Counted from the stretch's first letter, positions 15,844-24,574 are shown. The stretch: DNA of 64,000 nucleotides from Candidatus Daviesbacteria bacterium (GCA_016176335.1 JACOXI010000003.1:1-64000); one strand, 5' to 3'. Numbers and translations: made by a program. Notes: generated by a model from the letters alone, not told the origin.

Positions 15844-16749
15844 CTTTTCCCTTTCCACCATATATTGCACCATTTCCGAAAATAACTTTCTCATTTTGGC
15901 ATCAGAAGTAATCTTTGGTATTACTCTTTTTGCTCTAAAAGCATATTTTAACGCTTTGGCCTCTGCCTTGTCCACTGATTCTACTTCCCCATCCAAAATA
16001 TCATCTCTAATCTGAAAAGCAATCCCTGCATTCTCCCCGAATTCTTTTATCCCGCGAAGCCTTGGCGAAGTGGGACCTGCTCCTGCCAGAATTGCTCCGA
16101 GTTTAAGAGGGCCTGAAATAGTATATCTGGCTGTTTTAAGTTTAGCTGTAAGCTTCGGGTCAGCATGGGCAACATCAAGCATTTGTCCTATGGCAGTATC
16201 CAGCATTGTTTGGGAAAAAAATCTTAAGGCCTGGTTTTTTAATTTATCTTCAAAGTTGCTTTCAGTAATAATTTTTATTGCCAGAAAAAAGCCTGCATCT
16301 GCCAAAGTGATGGCCTGCTCCACTCCTACGCGCTTATACAAGGAGGGCTGACCACGTCTTTTGGGACTTTGATCAATTATGTCGTCATGGGCCAAAATGG
16401 CAGCATGAAATATCTCATAAGCTGCAGCAATTTTAATAATAGAGCTTTCAGCTGTCAGTATCGCTTCGCCCGCCTTTGGCGTGGCTTCGCTGTCAGCTTT
16501 CAGACTTTTTTTGTCTTTGTCTGATTGCTGATAGCTGATAGCTGATGACTCTTTTGCAATCTCATATCCCAACACCACCAAAGTTCCCCTGATTCTCTTG
16601 CCTCCCTTGCAGGCTTTGATGAATTTGTCAACCAAAGGCAATAGACTTCCGGAAGTCTTGCCAACCCCATTCCTCCATTCTTTTAACAATCTCTTTAACT
16701 CTTTATCAATGTGTTCAACTGTTTTTTGACTAAATATCTTAAAATCCAT
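15841..16749 (-). CDS. Polyprenyl (geranylgeranyl-type) diphosphate synthase
   Basis: Both aspartate-rich motifs of trans-prenyltransferases are present: AHDDIIDQSPKRRG (first) and FQIRDDILDGEVES (second), with KGGKRIRGTLV for IPP binding. The length is 302 residues, but about 30 of these come from an in-frame repeat block after the KESSAIS segment (16444-16551) containing KKSLKADSEATPK. A smaller GC palindrome adds GPTSPRLRG near 16056-16078. The insertions fall in loops that a synthase could tolerate. The product chain length cannot be set from sequence alone. Confidence 0.88.
   Translation of the reverse strand: MDFKIFSQKTVEHIDKELKRLLKEWRNGVGKTSGSLLPLVDKFIKACKGGKRIRGTLVVLGYEIAKESSAISYQQSDKDKKSLKADSEATPKAGEAILTAESSIIKIAAAYEIFHAAILAHDDIIDQSPKRRGQPSLYKRVGVEQAITLADAGFFLAIKIITESNFEDKLKNQALRFFSQTMLDTAIGQMLDVAHADPKLTAKLKTARYTISGPLKLGAILAGAGPTSPRLRGIKEFGENAGIAFQIRDDILDGEVESVDKAEAKALKYAFRAKRVIPKITSDAKMRKLFSEMVQYMVEREK
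16444..16551. repeat. In-frame heptad hairpin with nested GC palindrome
   Basis: Left-arm units (GCTTTCA, GCTGTCA, TCAGCTTTCAGAC) and right-arm units (GTCTGAT, TGCTGATAGCTGATAGCTGATGA) meet at TCAGAC/GTCTGA (16500-16524). A GC-rich palindrome, CGCTTCGCCCGCC-TTTGGCGTGGCTTCGC (about 16462-16490), is inserted in the left arm. All of it is read through in the polyprenyl synthase. Confidence 0.8.
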
Positions 16750-16775
16750 TGCCTAAATTTACCATATCCTTGGAT

Positions 16776-17707
16776 CTAGTGCACTTTTTTAGTAGAATTT
16801 CTTGACTCGATAACTCTTTTTGCCATAGGGATAATAATGCTTTTCCTCATCAAAACACCATCTCTACAAGAAATGTTATTTTCGAATTTAATACCCAGTG
16901 TTTGTGTAAGTAGTGTCTTAGAGGGTTCATCCACTACAACAAAAGTGTTTTTTATTTTTTCTGTATCAATAAGTGAGAGGAAAATCAAATCTAAGTTTTT
17001 TTCTTTTTTTATTTTAGTAAGTACTTTTTGTATTTCTTCTTTGTTTTTATTGACAAAATCATCAGTATTAACAATTTCTAATTGTGCAATTCCTAACTGT
17101 TTAGAACGAAATTCGAAAGTTGCAAAGTCATCACAGAATACTTCTTTTAAGGGTTTTTTAAATACTGACTTTGCCACAAACATTTTATGGACATAGTTTT
17201 CAGGTGAATCAAATTGTTTTACCAACCAATCATACATTTTCTTGTCCCTATCTGTAGTTACATTCGCTTGGAAATTAACGGTATTTGAGATGATCGCTGA
17301 GTAAAGCAGGGCTGCGGAGGAAGAAGTTATAATTATTTTTTCTTTAAAGAATTTTTCAGCAATTAAGGTTGCACAGGACCCAACCAATTCAATCTGTATT
17401 TTTGCATTAGGAAATTTATCTGCTTGATTACTTGCTTTGGGTCAATTAAGTTTGAGATACCGCGTAAATCACTTGCATCCACAAGGATTAACCTGTCTTT
17501 CTGATTGAGAATGTTTTCTGCTTGAGCAGGTTTATCAATATCAAAGGTTTTAAAGACAAATTGTGCCTCACTGTGAGGTGTACCAAAAAGCGCAGCAATT
17601 GCATTCTTACCTTTTTTTTTAAGTAACTCTGCATATGCTATCGCAGAGGCAGTACCATCCAAGTCAGGATTGGAATAACCAGTAACAATAATACGTGATT
17701 GAGACAT
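16776..17707 (-). pseudogene. Frameshifted DHH-family phosphoesterase / type II pyrophosphatase-like
   Basis: The N-terminal part (17707 down to about 17420) has GYSNPDLDGTASAIAY and LVDASDLRG, as in manganese-dependent inorganic pyrophosphatases. The C-terminal part continues in another frame with SNQADKFPNAKIQIELVGSC and ends with a DHHA2-like region. Between DPKQV in one frame and NQADKF in the other, about 8-10 residues that should hold the DHR/DHH metal motif are missing. A deletion of a few tens of bases thus removed the catalytic motif and shifted the frame. It is either a pseudogene or an assembly error. Confidence 0.75.
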
Positions 17708-17713
17708 AAGTTT

Positions 17714-18273
17714 TTAACAACAATATGAGCATCTGGGAGAAGTTATTAATAACCTCGTTCCTGGAGACCTCCTTGCTTTTTCAAAAACAATTTCTTCTGA
17801 ACCAACCCTCATTTGCCTAGTAACAATTTCAATCATCCTTCCTCTGTAGGCAATAACTTCATCTCCAATTGGTACTGGAATAGTACTTCCCTGCATATGT
17901 TCTTCTGCTTCTTGCCTTGACATGTGTCAAATATATAATAAGTATGTTGATAGAACCTTGGATCGAGAGATTCTGTGTAGTCTGTTCTTTGCGGTAACTC
18001 TTTTTGCCCAATCCAGAAGATACCGCACAAGTTACCATTTTCATCTACCCTATCCGTAAGAGCATAAATAGTCCGACCTTTTTGTCTCCAGATCTCATAC
18101 TTCTCCGGTGACATAAAACGACCTTCATCACCATCCAGGTTAATAGGGTCTTTTTCAATTTGAGTGAATATGATAAGTTGGTTTACCTGATGTAGAGTTA
18201 TACCGAAATGGATATAAAAAGATTCTTGCGTCTGCTCTGCAATAACTTCTTTAAGAACTTCATGCGTATTCAT
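17714..18273 (-). pseudogene. Hypothetical protein, probably frameshifted
   Basis: Two overlapping frames (18273 to 17833, and 17923 to 17714) seem to be parts of one gene. The first runs from MNTHEVLKEVIAEQ to FDTCQGKKQ and then becomes featureless. The second picks up at EAEEHMQGSTIPVPIGDEVI and continues through EIVTRQMRVGSEEIVFEKA to a CSYCC tail. The 91-bp overlap is too long for normal gene packing. I do not recognise the family. Together with the broken DHH gene downstream this looks like a decaying segment, though sequencing error is possible. Confidence 0.5.
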
Positions 18274-18320
18274 TATAGAGTATTATACTACTTGGTTTCT
18301 AGCCCTGTTATAATCACAGT

Positions 18321-18941
18321 ATGATAAAAGCTGTATTTTTCGATATCAATGACACTTTAACTAATCACTCTCGCGCACAAGAAGTCGCCATTAAGAAAAT
18401 GGCCGTCTTTTTATCTAAACATGATGAAACAGAATTTATCAAAGTTTGGAAAGAGACAGCCAAAAAATATTGGGAGCTTTTTGAGAAAAGGAAAATAACC
18501 TTTGAGGAGCAGCGCCTACAGAGAGTAGAGTCCGTCTGGAATCATTTTAAAGCTAAATTGACACCTGAGCAGATTAACCAATATGCCAATTATTATGTTA
18601 GTTATTATGAGCAAGTATTAAGTATAAACCCCACTCTTAAAGTTTTTCTTGAATTATTACAAACAAACCACATTCCAGCGGGTATTATATCCAATGGACA
18701 TGGACACATACAAAGGAGGAGATTAAAAGTTATCGGAATTGAGCCACACTTGACTAACAGGCTGGTCTTTATTTCTGAGGAGATTGGCATTGCTAAACCG
18801 GATGAAAAAATATTCATACAAGCAGAAAAAGCTGTTGGTGTTTCCTCTTCAGATATCCTTTTCTTTGGAGATGACCTTAAAAACGATATTGAACCAGCTA
18901 AAAAAAGAGGTTGGAGAACTGTACTGATAACACCTCCGTAG
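18321..18941 (+). CDS. HAD-superfamily hydrolase
   Basis: Motif I is FFDINDTLTNH (nucleophile Asp at residue 8; the second acidic position is N-D in DIND). Motif II is GIISNGHGH, and motifs III/IV are GIAKPDEKIF and FFGDDLKNDIEPAKKRGW. The helical cap between residues 15 and 90 is of the C1 type. The 206 residues fit phosphoglycolate-phosphatase or YjjG-like nucleotidases; the substrate is unknown. Its 3' end lies upstream of the HMG-CoA reductase start. Confidence 0.82.
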   Translation: MIKAVFFDINDTLTNHSRAQEVAIKKMAVFLSKHDETEFIKVWKETAKKYWELFEKRKITFEEQRLQRVESVWNHFKAKLTPEQINQYANYYVSYYEQVLSINPTLKVFLELLQTNHIPAGIISNGHGHIQRRRLKVIGIEPHLTNRLVFISEEIGIAKPDEKIFIQAEKAVGVSSSDILFFGDDLKNDIEPAKKRGWRTVLITPP

Positions 18942-18957
18942 TTTGCTTCTTGTGGAT

Positions 18958-18976
18958 GCTTTTTGATGTGACGAGC
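18958..18976. repeat. Right-end fragment of the 137-bp MITE-like repeat
   Basis: GCTTTTTG followed closely by TGTGACGAGC matches the right end of the full copies at 20155-20292 and 33541-33676. It lies 24 bp before the HMG-CoA reductase start codon. Only the end is recognisable. Confidence 0.45.
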
Positions 18977-19000
18977 CGATTAATGGTAGAATTGCCTTTC

Positions 19001-20152
19001 ATGAAAAGCAAACTTTCTCTTCGCGACTTTCCTTCCGCTCAAAAAAGACGCCAGTTTTTAGAAAAAGAGTTAAAACTAGACTTGGACAGTCTTGGTAGTT
19101 TCACTTTTTCAGAGGAAGAAGTCACCGGTAGAAATATAGAAAATCTAATTGGAGCAACACATATTCCTTTGGGTATCGCTGGTCCACTCAAAATCATAAA
19201 TCATAAATCATCAATCATAAATCACTTTATACCATTGGCCACTACCGAAGGAGCATTGGTAGCTTCTTTATCCCGCGGCTGCAAGGCCATCACAGAAAGT
19301 GGCGGGACAGAAGTTTTGGTGGAAAATATCGGTATCACCCGCGGCCCGGTATTTAGGACTGAAAGCTTGCAGCATGGACAACAAATCAAAAAGTGGGTGG
19401 AGCAAAACTTCACCAAGTTGGCCAAGGTATCAAAAAGTACTTCTTCCCATCTGAAATTACTGAAAGTAGAACCAGCCATGGTGGGACGTAATTTGTGGCT
19501 TCGTTTCTATTTTGATACTGAAGATGCCATGGGCATGAATATGGCAACAATTGCCACAGATGAGGCAGTGAAACTAATTGAAAAGGAAACAAAAGCTAAG
19601 TGTATATCTTTGGCAGGAAATTATGACATTGACAAAAAGCCCTCTTGGCTGAATTTCATTTCCGGGCGGGGTAAAAAGGTCTGGGCAGAAGCTGTCTTAC
19701 CCAAAAAAGTGGTCAGGGAAGTGCTTAAAACTACGCCGGAAAAGATGGCCGAGGTAGTCTATAGAAAATGCTTGCTGGGTTCAGCAGTCAGCGGTTCATT
19801 GGGCTTTAATGCTCATTTTGCCAATATACTCTCCGCCATCTTTCTGGCCACCGGCCAAGATCCCGCTCATGTGGTGGAAGGCAGTTTGGGAGTGACCACT
19901 GCCGAGGTTATGCCCAATGGCAACTTATATTTCTCCGTCTATCTGCCATCTTTGGTGGTGGGAGTAGTTGGCGGAGGAACACATCTGCCTACCCAAAAAA
20001 AAGCCTTAGAAATTATGCAGGTGAACAATGTGCTAGAATATACTCGGGCTGTGGGAGCAGCTGTTATTTCTGGTGAAATTTCATTAATTGCCTCTCTTTC
20101 GGAAGGAAGTTTGGCAAAAGCACACCGGAAACTGGGTAGAAAAGGAAAATAG
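19001..20152 (+). CDS. hmgA: Hydroxymethylglutaryl-CoA reductase, class I type
   Basis: Class I motifs are clear: ENLIGATHIPLGIAGPL, TTEGALVASLSRGCKAI, EDAMGMNMATIATD and VGGGTHLPTQKKALEIM. An open frame continues upstream to 18911, but I choose ATG 19001 because the family starts close to this point and the upstream codons overlap the HAD gene and the MITE remnant. An in-frame heptad array (19191-19225) adds INHKSSIINH next to GIAGPL. The enzyme makes mevalonate from HMG-CoA with NADPH and is the first gene of the mevalonate cluster, although in sequence order it precedes HMG-CoA synthase. Confidence 0.93.
   Translation: MKSKLSLRDFPSAQKRRQFLEKELKLDLDSLGSFTFSEEEVTGRNIENLIGATHIPLGIAGPLKIINHKSSIINHFIPLATTEGALVASLSRGCKAITESGGTEVLVENIGITRGPVFRTESLQHGQQIKKWVEQNFTKLAKVSKSTSSHLKLLKVEPAMVGRNLWLRFYFDTEDAMGMNMATIATDEAVKLIEKETKAKCISLAGNYDIDKKPSWLNFISGRGKKVWAEAVLPKKVVREVLKTTPEKMAEVVYRKCLLGSAVSGSLGFNAHFANILSAIFLATGQDPAHVVEGSLGVTTAEVMPNGNLYFSVYLPSLVVGVVGGGTHLPTQKKALEIMQVNNVLEYTRAVGAAVISGEISLIASLSEGSLAKAHRKLGRKGK
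19191..19225. repeat. In-frame heptad array (ATCATAA) in HMG-CoA reductase
   Basis: Units ATCATAA, ATCATAA, ATCATCA and ATCATAA follow one another without interruption and encode a KIINHKSSIINHF segment. The same unit family occurs at 15778-15843, 34034-34069 and 61411-61480. Confidence 0.8.
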
Positions 20153-20154
20153 GA

Positions 20155-20292
20155 GCGAAGTCACAAGTAATCAAAAAATGTAGTGCAGTTGAGCGCACCA
20201 CTTATTCAATGTTTCGAAACCAGAATCTGGCGCGAAACAAACACCAAGTGAGCGATCCGGTCGCGCGAACGGTTTTTTGTACTGTGACGAGC
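20155..20292. mobile_element. MITE-like 138-bp dispersed repeat, copy 1
   Basis: It begins GCGAAGTCACA and ends TGTGACGAGC, an imperfect terminal inverted repeat. A central GC-rich block (GGCGCGAAAC to GGTCGCGCGA) can form a stem and is followed by a T-run. Copy 2 at 33541-33676 aligns along the whole length with scattered substitutions. No protein is encoded. This copy fills the gap between HMG-CoA reductase and synthase and ends 10 bp before the synthase start codon. Confidence 0.75.
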
Positions 20293-20302
20293 GACAAACA
20301 TT

Positions 20303-21346
20303 ATGATAGGCATTGTTTCTTACGGAGTTTATATACCAATATTTAGGATCAAACCATCGCAAATTGCTCAAGCTTGGGGTAAAGGGTTTGGGGAAATTGA
20401 AAAATCTTTGGGGGTATATGAGAAGACAGTTGCCTCATATGATGAGGATGCTATAACTTTGGCAGTTGAAGCCTCATACCAAGCTTTAGTAAACGCCCAA
20501 ATCAAACCACAACAAATAGATGCCATCACAGTTGGTTCAGAGTCCCATCCGTACGCTGTAAAACCATCCTCAACTACAGTGGCAGGAATTTTGGGGTTAC
20601 CAGAAGAATTGCTGGCAGTAGATTTGGAATTTGCCTGCAAAGCAGGAACAGCAGGGATTCAACTACTTGCCGACTTTTCCCAGGCAGGTCATGCCAAATA
20701 CTGCTTGGCAGTGGGATCTGATGTTGCTCAATCGCGTCCATCCGATGTTTTGGAATACACCGCCTCATCCGCCGCCGCAGCCTTTATTTTGGGTAAAAGT
20801 AATATCATTGCCAATATAGTAGATTTCACGTCTTTCTCTTCTGATACTCCTGATTTTTGGAGAAGAGACAGCGAAAAATTTCCCTCTCATGCAGGCAGAT
20901 TTACAGGCTCCCCTGCTTACTTTGCCCACGTATTAGGTGCATCAGAAAGGATGTTTGAGAAAACTAAAATGAAGCCTCAAGATTTTGATTATGCTGTTTT
21001 CCATATGCCCAATGCCAAATTTCCCAAAGAGGCCGCCAAAAAATTGGGATTTACTCCCAAACAACTTGAGGCAGGATTTATTGTTCCCCAAATAGGCAAC
21101 CCCTATTCTGCCTCATCAATGATCGGTTTGGCTGCCATCTTGGATGTGGCAAAGGCAGGAGATAAAATTTTTATGTGCTCATATGGATCGGGAGCCGGTT
21201 CAGATGCTTTCATGTTTGAGGTAACAAAAGAAATTACAGCTCATCAAAAAAGAAATCAGGAAACTGTAACAAAACAAATTAAAGATAAAGAGTATATAGA
21301 TTACTCACTAATTGCTAAAAATATTTTGACAAAGTACAGGATCTAG
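20303..21346 (+). CDS. Hydroxymethylglutaryl-CoA synthase, archaeal type
   Basis: The 347 residues match the short archaeal HMGS class. They include the start IVSYGVYIPIFRIKPSQIA, a Glu in TVGSESHPYAVKP (about residue 80), the acyl-accepting Cys in EFACKAGTAG (C112) and the late active-site His in VFHMPNAKFP. It condenses acetyl-CoA with acetoacetyl-CoA. Its neighbours downstream, thiolase and a DUF35 OB-fold protein, are the two partners with which archaeal HMGS forms a complex, so the same complex is expected here. The start is close to a MITE-like element. Confidence 0.93.
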   Translation: MIGIVSYGVYIPIFRIKPSQIAQAWGKGFGEIEKSLGVYEKTVASYDEDAITLAVEASYQALVNAQIKPQQIDAITVGSESHPYAVKPSSTTVAGILGLPEELLAVDLEFACKAGTAGIQLLADFSQAGHAKYCLAVGSDVAQSRPSDVLEYTASSAAAAFILGKSNIIANIVDFTSFSSDTPDFWRRDSEKFPSHAGRFTGSPAYFAHVLGASERMFEKTKMKPQDFDYAVFHMPNAKFPKEAAKKLGFTPKQLEAGFIVPQIGNPYSASSMIGLAAILDVAKAGDKIFMCSYGSGAGSDAFMFEVTKEITAHQKRNQETVTKQIKDKEYIDYSLIAKNILTKYRI

Positions 21347-21352
21347 AGGAAT

Positions 21353-21457
21353 GTAGAATTCAGAGTTTAGAGTTCAGAATGGTGTAGAATTTAGAATTCT
21401 TAAATTGATTATAAATTCTAAATTTAATTCTGAATTATGAATTCTTAATTATAAATT
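21353..21457. repeat. Heptad hairpin (AATTCAG / AATTTAG) upstream of thiolase
   Basis: The left part is AATTCAG, AGTTTAG, AGTTCAG and TAGAATTTAGAATTC. The right part is AAATTCT, AAATTTAATTCTG, AATTATG, AATTCTT and AATTATA. They are inverse around TTAAATTGATTAT. The last heptad runs into AATTATG, which supplies the thiolase start codon at 21458. Confidence 0.75.
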
Positions 21458-22591
21458 ATGAAAGTAAAAGTATTAGGAACAGGTCTTACTAAGTTTGGAG
21501 AGCATTGGGACAAAAGTCTTAAAGATTTGGCTTTTGCTGCTGCTAAAGAAGCCATTGAGGACTCAGGACTTGACACTGACAAAATAGATGCTGTCTTTGT
21601 TGCTAACATGCTCCATGGAAAGCTCACGGGACAGGATCATCTGGGAGCTTTAGTTGCTTCAAATTTAGGAATTGTTGGCGGAGCTTTTAGGGTGGAAGCA
21701 GCTTGCGCTTCAGGGGGAATCGCCATACATTTGGCCATCCAATCTCTCATGTCTGGAACCTATAAAAATGTACTGGTGGTGGGAGCTGAAAAAATGACCG
21801 ATGCAGGAGCCTCCGAGATTTCATCAGCTTTAATGGGTGCAGGTAGTGAGGATGAAAGAAAAGCTGGGCTGACCTTTCCTGCTTTATATGCCCTGATGGC
21901 CAAAGCCCACATGCAAAAATATGGCACCACAAGATCGCATTTAGCCTCTGTTTCTGTTAAAAATCATTATCATGCTTCCTTAAATGAAAAAGCTCAATTC
22001 CCATATGAAGTAACTTTAGAAAAAGTCTTAGAAAGCCCAATCATCTCCTCTCCTTTTACTCTTTTTGATGTCTGTCCTGTTACTGATGGGGCAGGTGCTG
22101 TAGTCTTAAGTTCAGATTCCACCCAACCTGGAGTTTTTATTACTGGCTCTGCTGTGGCCACAGATACTGTAGATCTTTCCCAAAGAAGTAGCCTAATAGA
22201 AATTGCCGCCACCAGGCAGGCTGCAAAAGAAGCTCTAAAACAGGCTGGGGTCAAAATAAGTGACATCAAAGTGGCAGAAGTTCATGACTGTTTCACCATT
22301 GCAGAAATTTTGGCCATGGAAGATTTGGGCTTTTGCCAAAAAGGCGAAGGTGGAAAGTTCATCCAAAAAGGCTCAACTAAACTTGGAGGAAGCTGTCCTG
22401 TCAATACTTCTGGAGGACTTAAGGCTTGCGGTCATCCTGTGGCAGCAACAGGAGTAAAACAAATTATAGAAATTACCCGTCAGCTACAAGGAAGGGTGGG
22501 TAAAAGACAAGTTGCAAATGCAGATGTTGGTTTAACACACAATGTAGGAGGAACTGGAGGAACAGTGGTGGTACATGTATTACAAACTTAA
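21458..22591 (+). CDS. Acetyl-CoA C-acetyltransferase (archaeal SCP-x-type thiolase)
   Basis: The catalytic Cys is in RVEAACASGGIAIH (C83). The other thiolase segments are EVHDCFTIAE and the C-terminal SGGLKACGHPVAATG with His and Cys. The 377 residues and the overall pattern fit the archaeal/SCP-x thiolase group rather than bacterial PhaA/AtoB. It makes acetoacetyl-CoA for HMGS. The gene order HMGS, thiolase, DUF35 is the arrangement typical of archaea, where the three proteins form one complex. Confidence 0.92.
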   Translation: MKVKVLGTGLTKFGEHWDKSLKDLAFAAAKEAIEDSGLDTDKIDAVFVANMLHGKLTGQDHLGALVASNLGIVGGAFRVEAACASGGIAIHLAIQSLMSGTYKNVLVVGAEKMTDAGASEISSALMGAGSEDERKAGLTFPALYALMAKAHMQKYGTTRSHLASVSVKNHYHASLNEKAQFPYEVTLEKVLESPIISSPFTLFDVCPVTDGAGAVVLSSDSTQPGVFITGSAVATDTVDLSQRSSLIEIAATRQAAKEALKQAGVKISDIKVAEVHDCFTIAEILAMEDLGFCQKGEGGKFIQKGSTKLGGSCPVNTSGGLKACGHPVAATGVKQIIEITRQLQGRVGKRQVANADVGLTHNVGGTGGTVVVHVLQT

Positions 22592-22687
22592 AACTCAAAT
22601 GTCAAAACTCAAAACTACAACTATAATCTCAAAAGTTTTAAGATTTAAGATGCAGATTTGCAATTTGAGATCTAAGATTTGAGATAA
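22590..22687. repeat. Heptad hairpin (AACTCAA / ATTTGAG) upstream of DUF35
   Basis: The left arm consists of AAACTCA, AATGTCA, AAACTCA and AAACTAC units. The right arm consists of ATTTAAG, ATTTGCA, ATTTGAG, ATCTAAG and ATTTGAG units, inverse to the left. It fills the whole gap between thiolase and the DUF35 gene. Confidence 0.78.
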
Positions 22688-22692
22688 ATATT

Positions 22693-23013
22693 ATGAATAG
22701 TAGTCCTGTACAAATTTGGAGAAAACATAAAAATTTACATAATTACCTGGGTAAAACAGGTAGGCTTTTGGTTTGGACTAAGATCTTTGTGGCCCCAACC
22801 GGTTTTGAGCACCAAACCCCCTATATTGTAGGCATTGTACAATTTGAAGACCCTTCGACAAGTTCAGGGCAAGTTAGATTGCCTGCGCAAGTTGTAGATT
22901 GTCCTGAAGAATCCCTAAAAGTAAACCAAAAGGTACAAGTAGTGATCCGAAAAATAGGTAAAGCAAAAGCTGAAGATGTTATTGAATATGGAATAAAGGT
23001 AAAACCTTTATGA
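22693..23013 (+). CDS. DUF35 OB-fold protein without the usual zinc ribbon
   Basis: The OB-fold part matches archaeal DUF35 proteins: IFVAPTGFEHQTPYIVGIVQ, RLPAQVVDC and VNQKVQVVIRKI ending in YGIKVKPL. Archaeal homologues carry an N-terminal four-Cys zinc ribbon, but here the helix RKHKNLHNYLG leads straight into the OB fold with no Cys pairs. An in-frame palindrome adds DPSTSSGQ. In archaea this protein bridges thiolase and HMGS and helps pass acetoacetyl-CoA between them. Its stop overlaps the mevalonate kinase start (ATGA). Confidence 0.8.
   Translation: MNSSPVQIWRKHKNLHNYLGKTGRLLVWTKIFVAPTGFEHQTPYIVGIVQFEDPSTSSGQVRLPAQVVDCPEESLKVNQKVQVVIRKIGKAKAEDVIEYGIKVKPL
22850..22874. repeat. In-frame REP-like insert (CTTCGACAAGTTCAGGGC)
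   Basis: This is a short element of the CTTCGACAAGCTCAGG type that encodes DPSTSSGQ between two OB-fold strands of the DUF35 protein. Related in-frame elements are at 37738-37786, 56842-56943 and 59343-59410. Confidence 0.65.
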
Positions 23014-23915
23014 TTTCGTTTTCGGCTCCAGGCAAAATTCATCTGCTTGGCGAGCATGCTGTAGTGTATGGTAAACCTGCTGTGCTTGCTGCCATAGACC
23101 TTAGAGTCCATGTCAAAATTTCTCCCTCTCGTCATGCTGATCTCAACAAAGAATCTGATTCTCTAAAAAAAATCATTGAGCCTATTGTTAAAAAAGAGCT
23201 TAAGATTAAAAAAATTCCACCTTATGATCTTAAGATTTTATCGGAAATACCCGTAGGCTCTGGTTTAGGCTCATCAGCTGCTGTATCATCTGCCTACATT
23301 GCCGCTATCCTCTCTTTTTTAAATGTTAAATGGAATTTGGAGCTTGTGAACAATCTGGCTTATGAAGCAGAAAAAGTCTTTCATGGCAATCCTTCAGGGG
23401 CAGACAACTTCGTGGTGGTATATGGAGGGGTTGTTTGGTTCCACAAACAAACAGAGCCGGTTAAACTGTCCTCTCAAATTAAACAATTTATGCTGATTGA
23501 TTCCGGCAAACCAGTGGAATCAACCAAGGAAATGGTGGAGAAAGTCAGAATCAAGCTACAAGAATCAAGAATTGAGGTTCAAAAGATTTTTGATGATCAG
23601 GAAAGGTTGGTCAAAGAACTGGTAGTAGCCTTAAAAGATGGGAACCAAAACCAATTAATCAGCATTATCAGGCAGGGAGAAAAGAATTTGGAAAGTTTAG
23701 GTGTGGTGGGTAGAAAGGCCCAAAATATCATCCGGCTGGTGGAAAAGACAGGCGGGGTAGCCAAAATCAGCGGAGCAGGCGGAGTAAAGAGCGGTTCCGG
23801 TATGCTGCTTTGCTATCACCCACACCCCAAAACTTTGCTTAGCTTCACCAAGACCCATTATCTGCCGACCCTCTCCATTGCACTGGGAGAGAAGGGTTTA
23901 CTTCTTTGTCGATAA
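23010..23915 (+). CDS. mvk: Mevalonate kinase
   Basis: This GHMP kinase begins ISFSAPGKIHLLGEHAVVYG. It has the ATP-binding PVGSGLGSSAAVSSA, the mevalonate-kinase-type FHGNPSGADNFVVVYGG with the catalytic Asp, and KISGAGGVKSGSG at the C-terminal motif. The length of 301 residues is typical of archaeal and CPR enzymes. It phosphorylates mevalonate. It is coupled to the DUF35 gene by ATGA and its 3' end overlaps by 58 bp a convergent hypothetical gene. Confidence 0.93.
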   Translation: MISFSAPGKIHLLGEHAVVYGKPAVLAAIDLRVHVKISPSRHADLNKESDSLKKIIEPIVKKELKIKKIPPYDLKILSEIPVGSGLGSSAAVSSAYIAAILSFLNVKWNLELVNNLAYEAEKVFHGNPSGADNFVVVYGGVVWFHKQTEPVKLSSQIKQFMLIDSGKPVESTKEMVEKVRIKLQESRIEVQKIFDDQERLVKELVVALKDGNQNQLISIIRQGEKNLESLGVVGRKAQNIIRLVEKTGGVAKISGAGGVKSGSGMLLCYHPHPKTLLSFTKTHYLPTLSIALGEKGLLLCR

Positions 23916-24498
23916 AATAACGAGTTTGGCTGGGTTAAGCATCTGTCCACTGCAAAACCAATCTGCTGCAATAATATCCTGGCTCCCTCCCCATTCGCCA
24001 CAATTGCCTCTTGTCCAAACTCCGCTCGAGCGGGCTGGGGATAAACAACAGAATAACCCCGGCTTTTACCCTGCTGCCCTCCCAAATAGTCCACATCCTT
24101 CCAGATTTTGAATCTCCTACCTCCTAATATTTCTACTCTAGTGAGGTTAGCCTCAACCGAATTCCCTAACTCATCCCATTTGACCAACAGGCGGCTGATT
24201 AAAACAGTACCATGCTCATCCTTACTATCTGTTCCCATCACAATCCCCAGATTAATTATTTCTGTTTCTGACTCGCTTGCTGTCTGCAGTCGCATCCCGA
24301 GTCTGGTAGCCGGCACCCCTTTGTCTTGATCTTCCTTACGAAGGTCCATAGCCTGAGCATCGTGTACGACTCTTTCAATGCGAGCGCGAATATTTTCTGC
24401 CTGCTCTCGTAGCGGCACCTCTGGAAATTCACTCCTTTGACCCCTTCTAACTTCTCCCCTAAGTTGTCTAATATTTCTCTTTCGGTAAATTTCGTCAT
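23858..24498 (-). CDS. Hypothetical protein, possibly frameshifted at the N-terminus
   Basis: I do not recognise it. The long frame runs from about 24460 to 23858, with a conventional start at ATG 24418 (MPLREQAENIRARIERVVHD) giving 186 residues. It is helical at first, then strand-rich (NLGIVMGTD, TVLISRLLVKWDEL, NLTRVEILGGRRFKIW). A second frame, from 24498, begins MTKFTEREILDNLGEKLEG and looks like a natural N-terminus, so a single frameshift near 24440 may separate the two parts. The C-terminal tail overlaps the mevalonate kinase 3' end and includes codons from a CTCGAGCGGG palindrome. It interrupts the mevalonate operon on the opposite strand. Confidence 0.45.
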
Positions 24499-24574
24499 AT
24501 TGTAAGAATTCTAAACGTTAGTCATGCCAAAATCAAGCATAGCTTTCCTAATTTAGGTAATATATAATCCAGCC

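Noticed and set aside
20171..20371. Minus-strand open frame in the MITE-like repeat
   Set aside because: It is not kept intact in the second copy and covers the HMGS 5' end, so it is not a gene.
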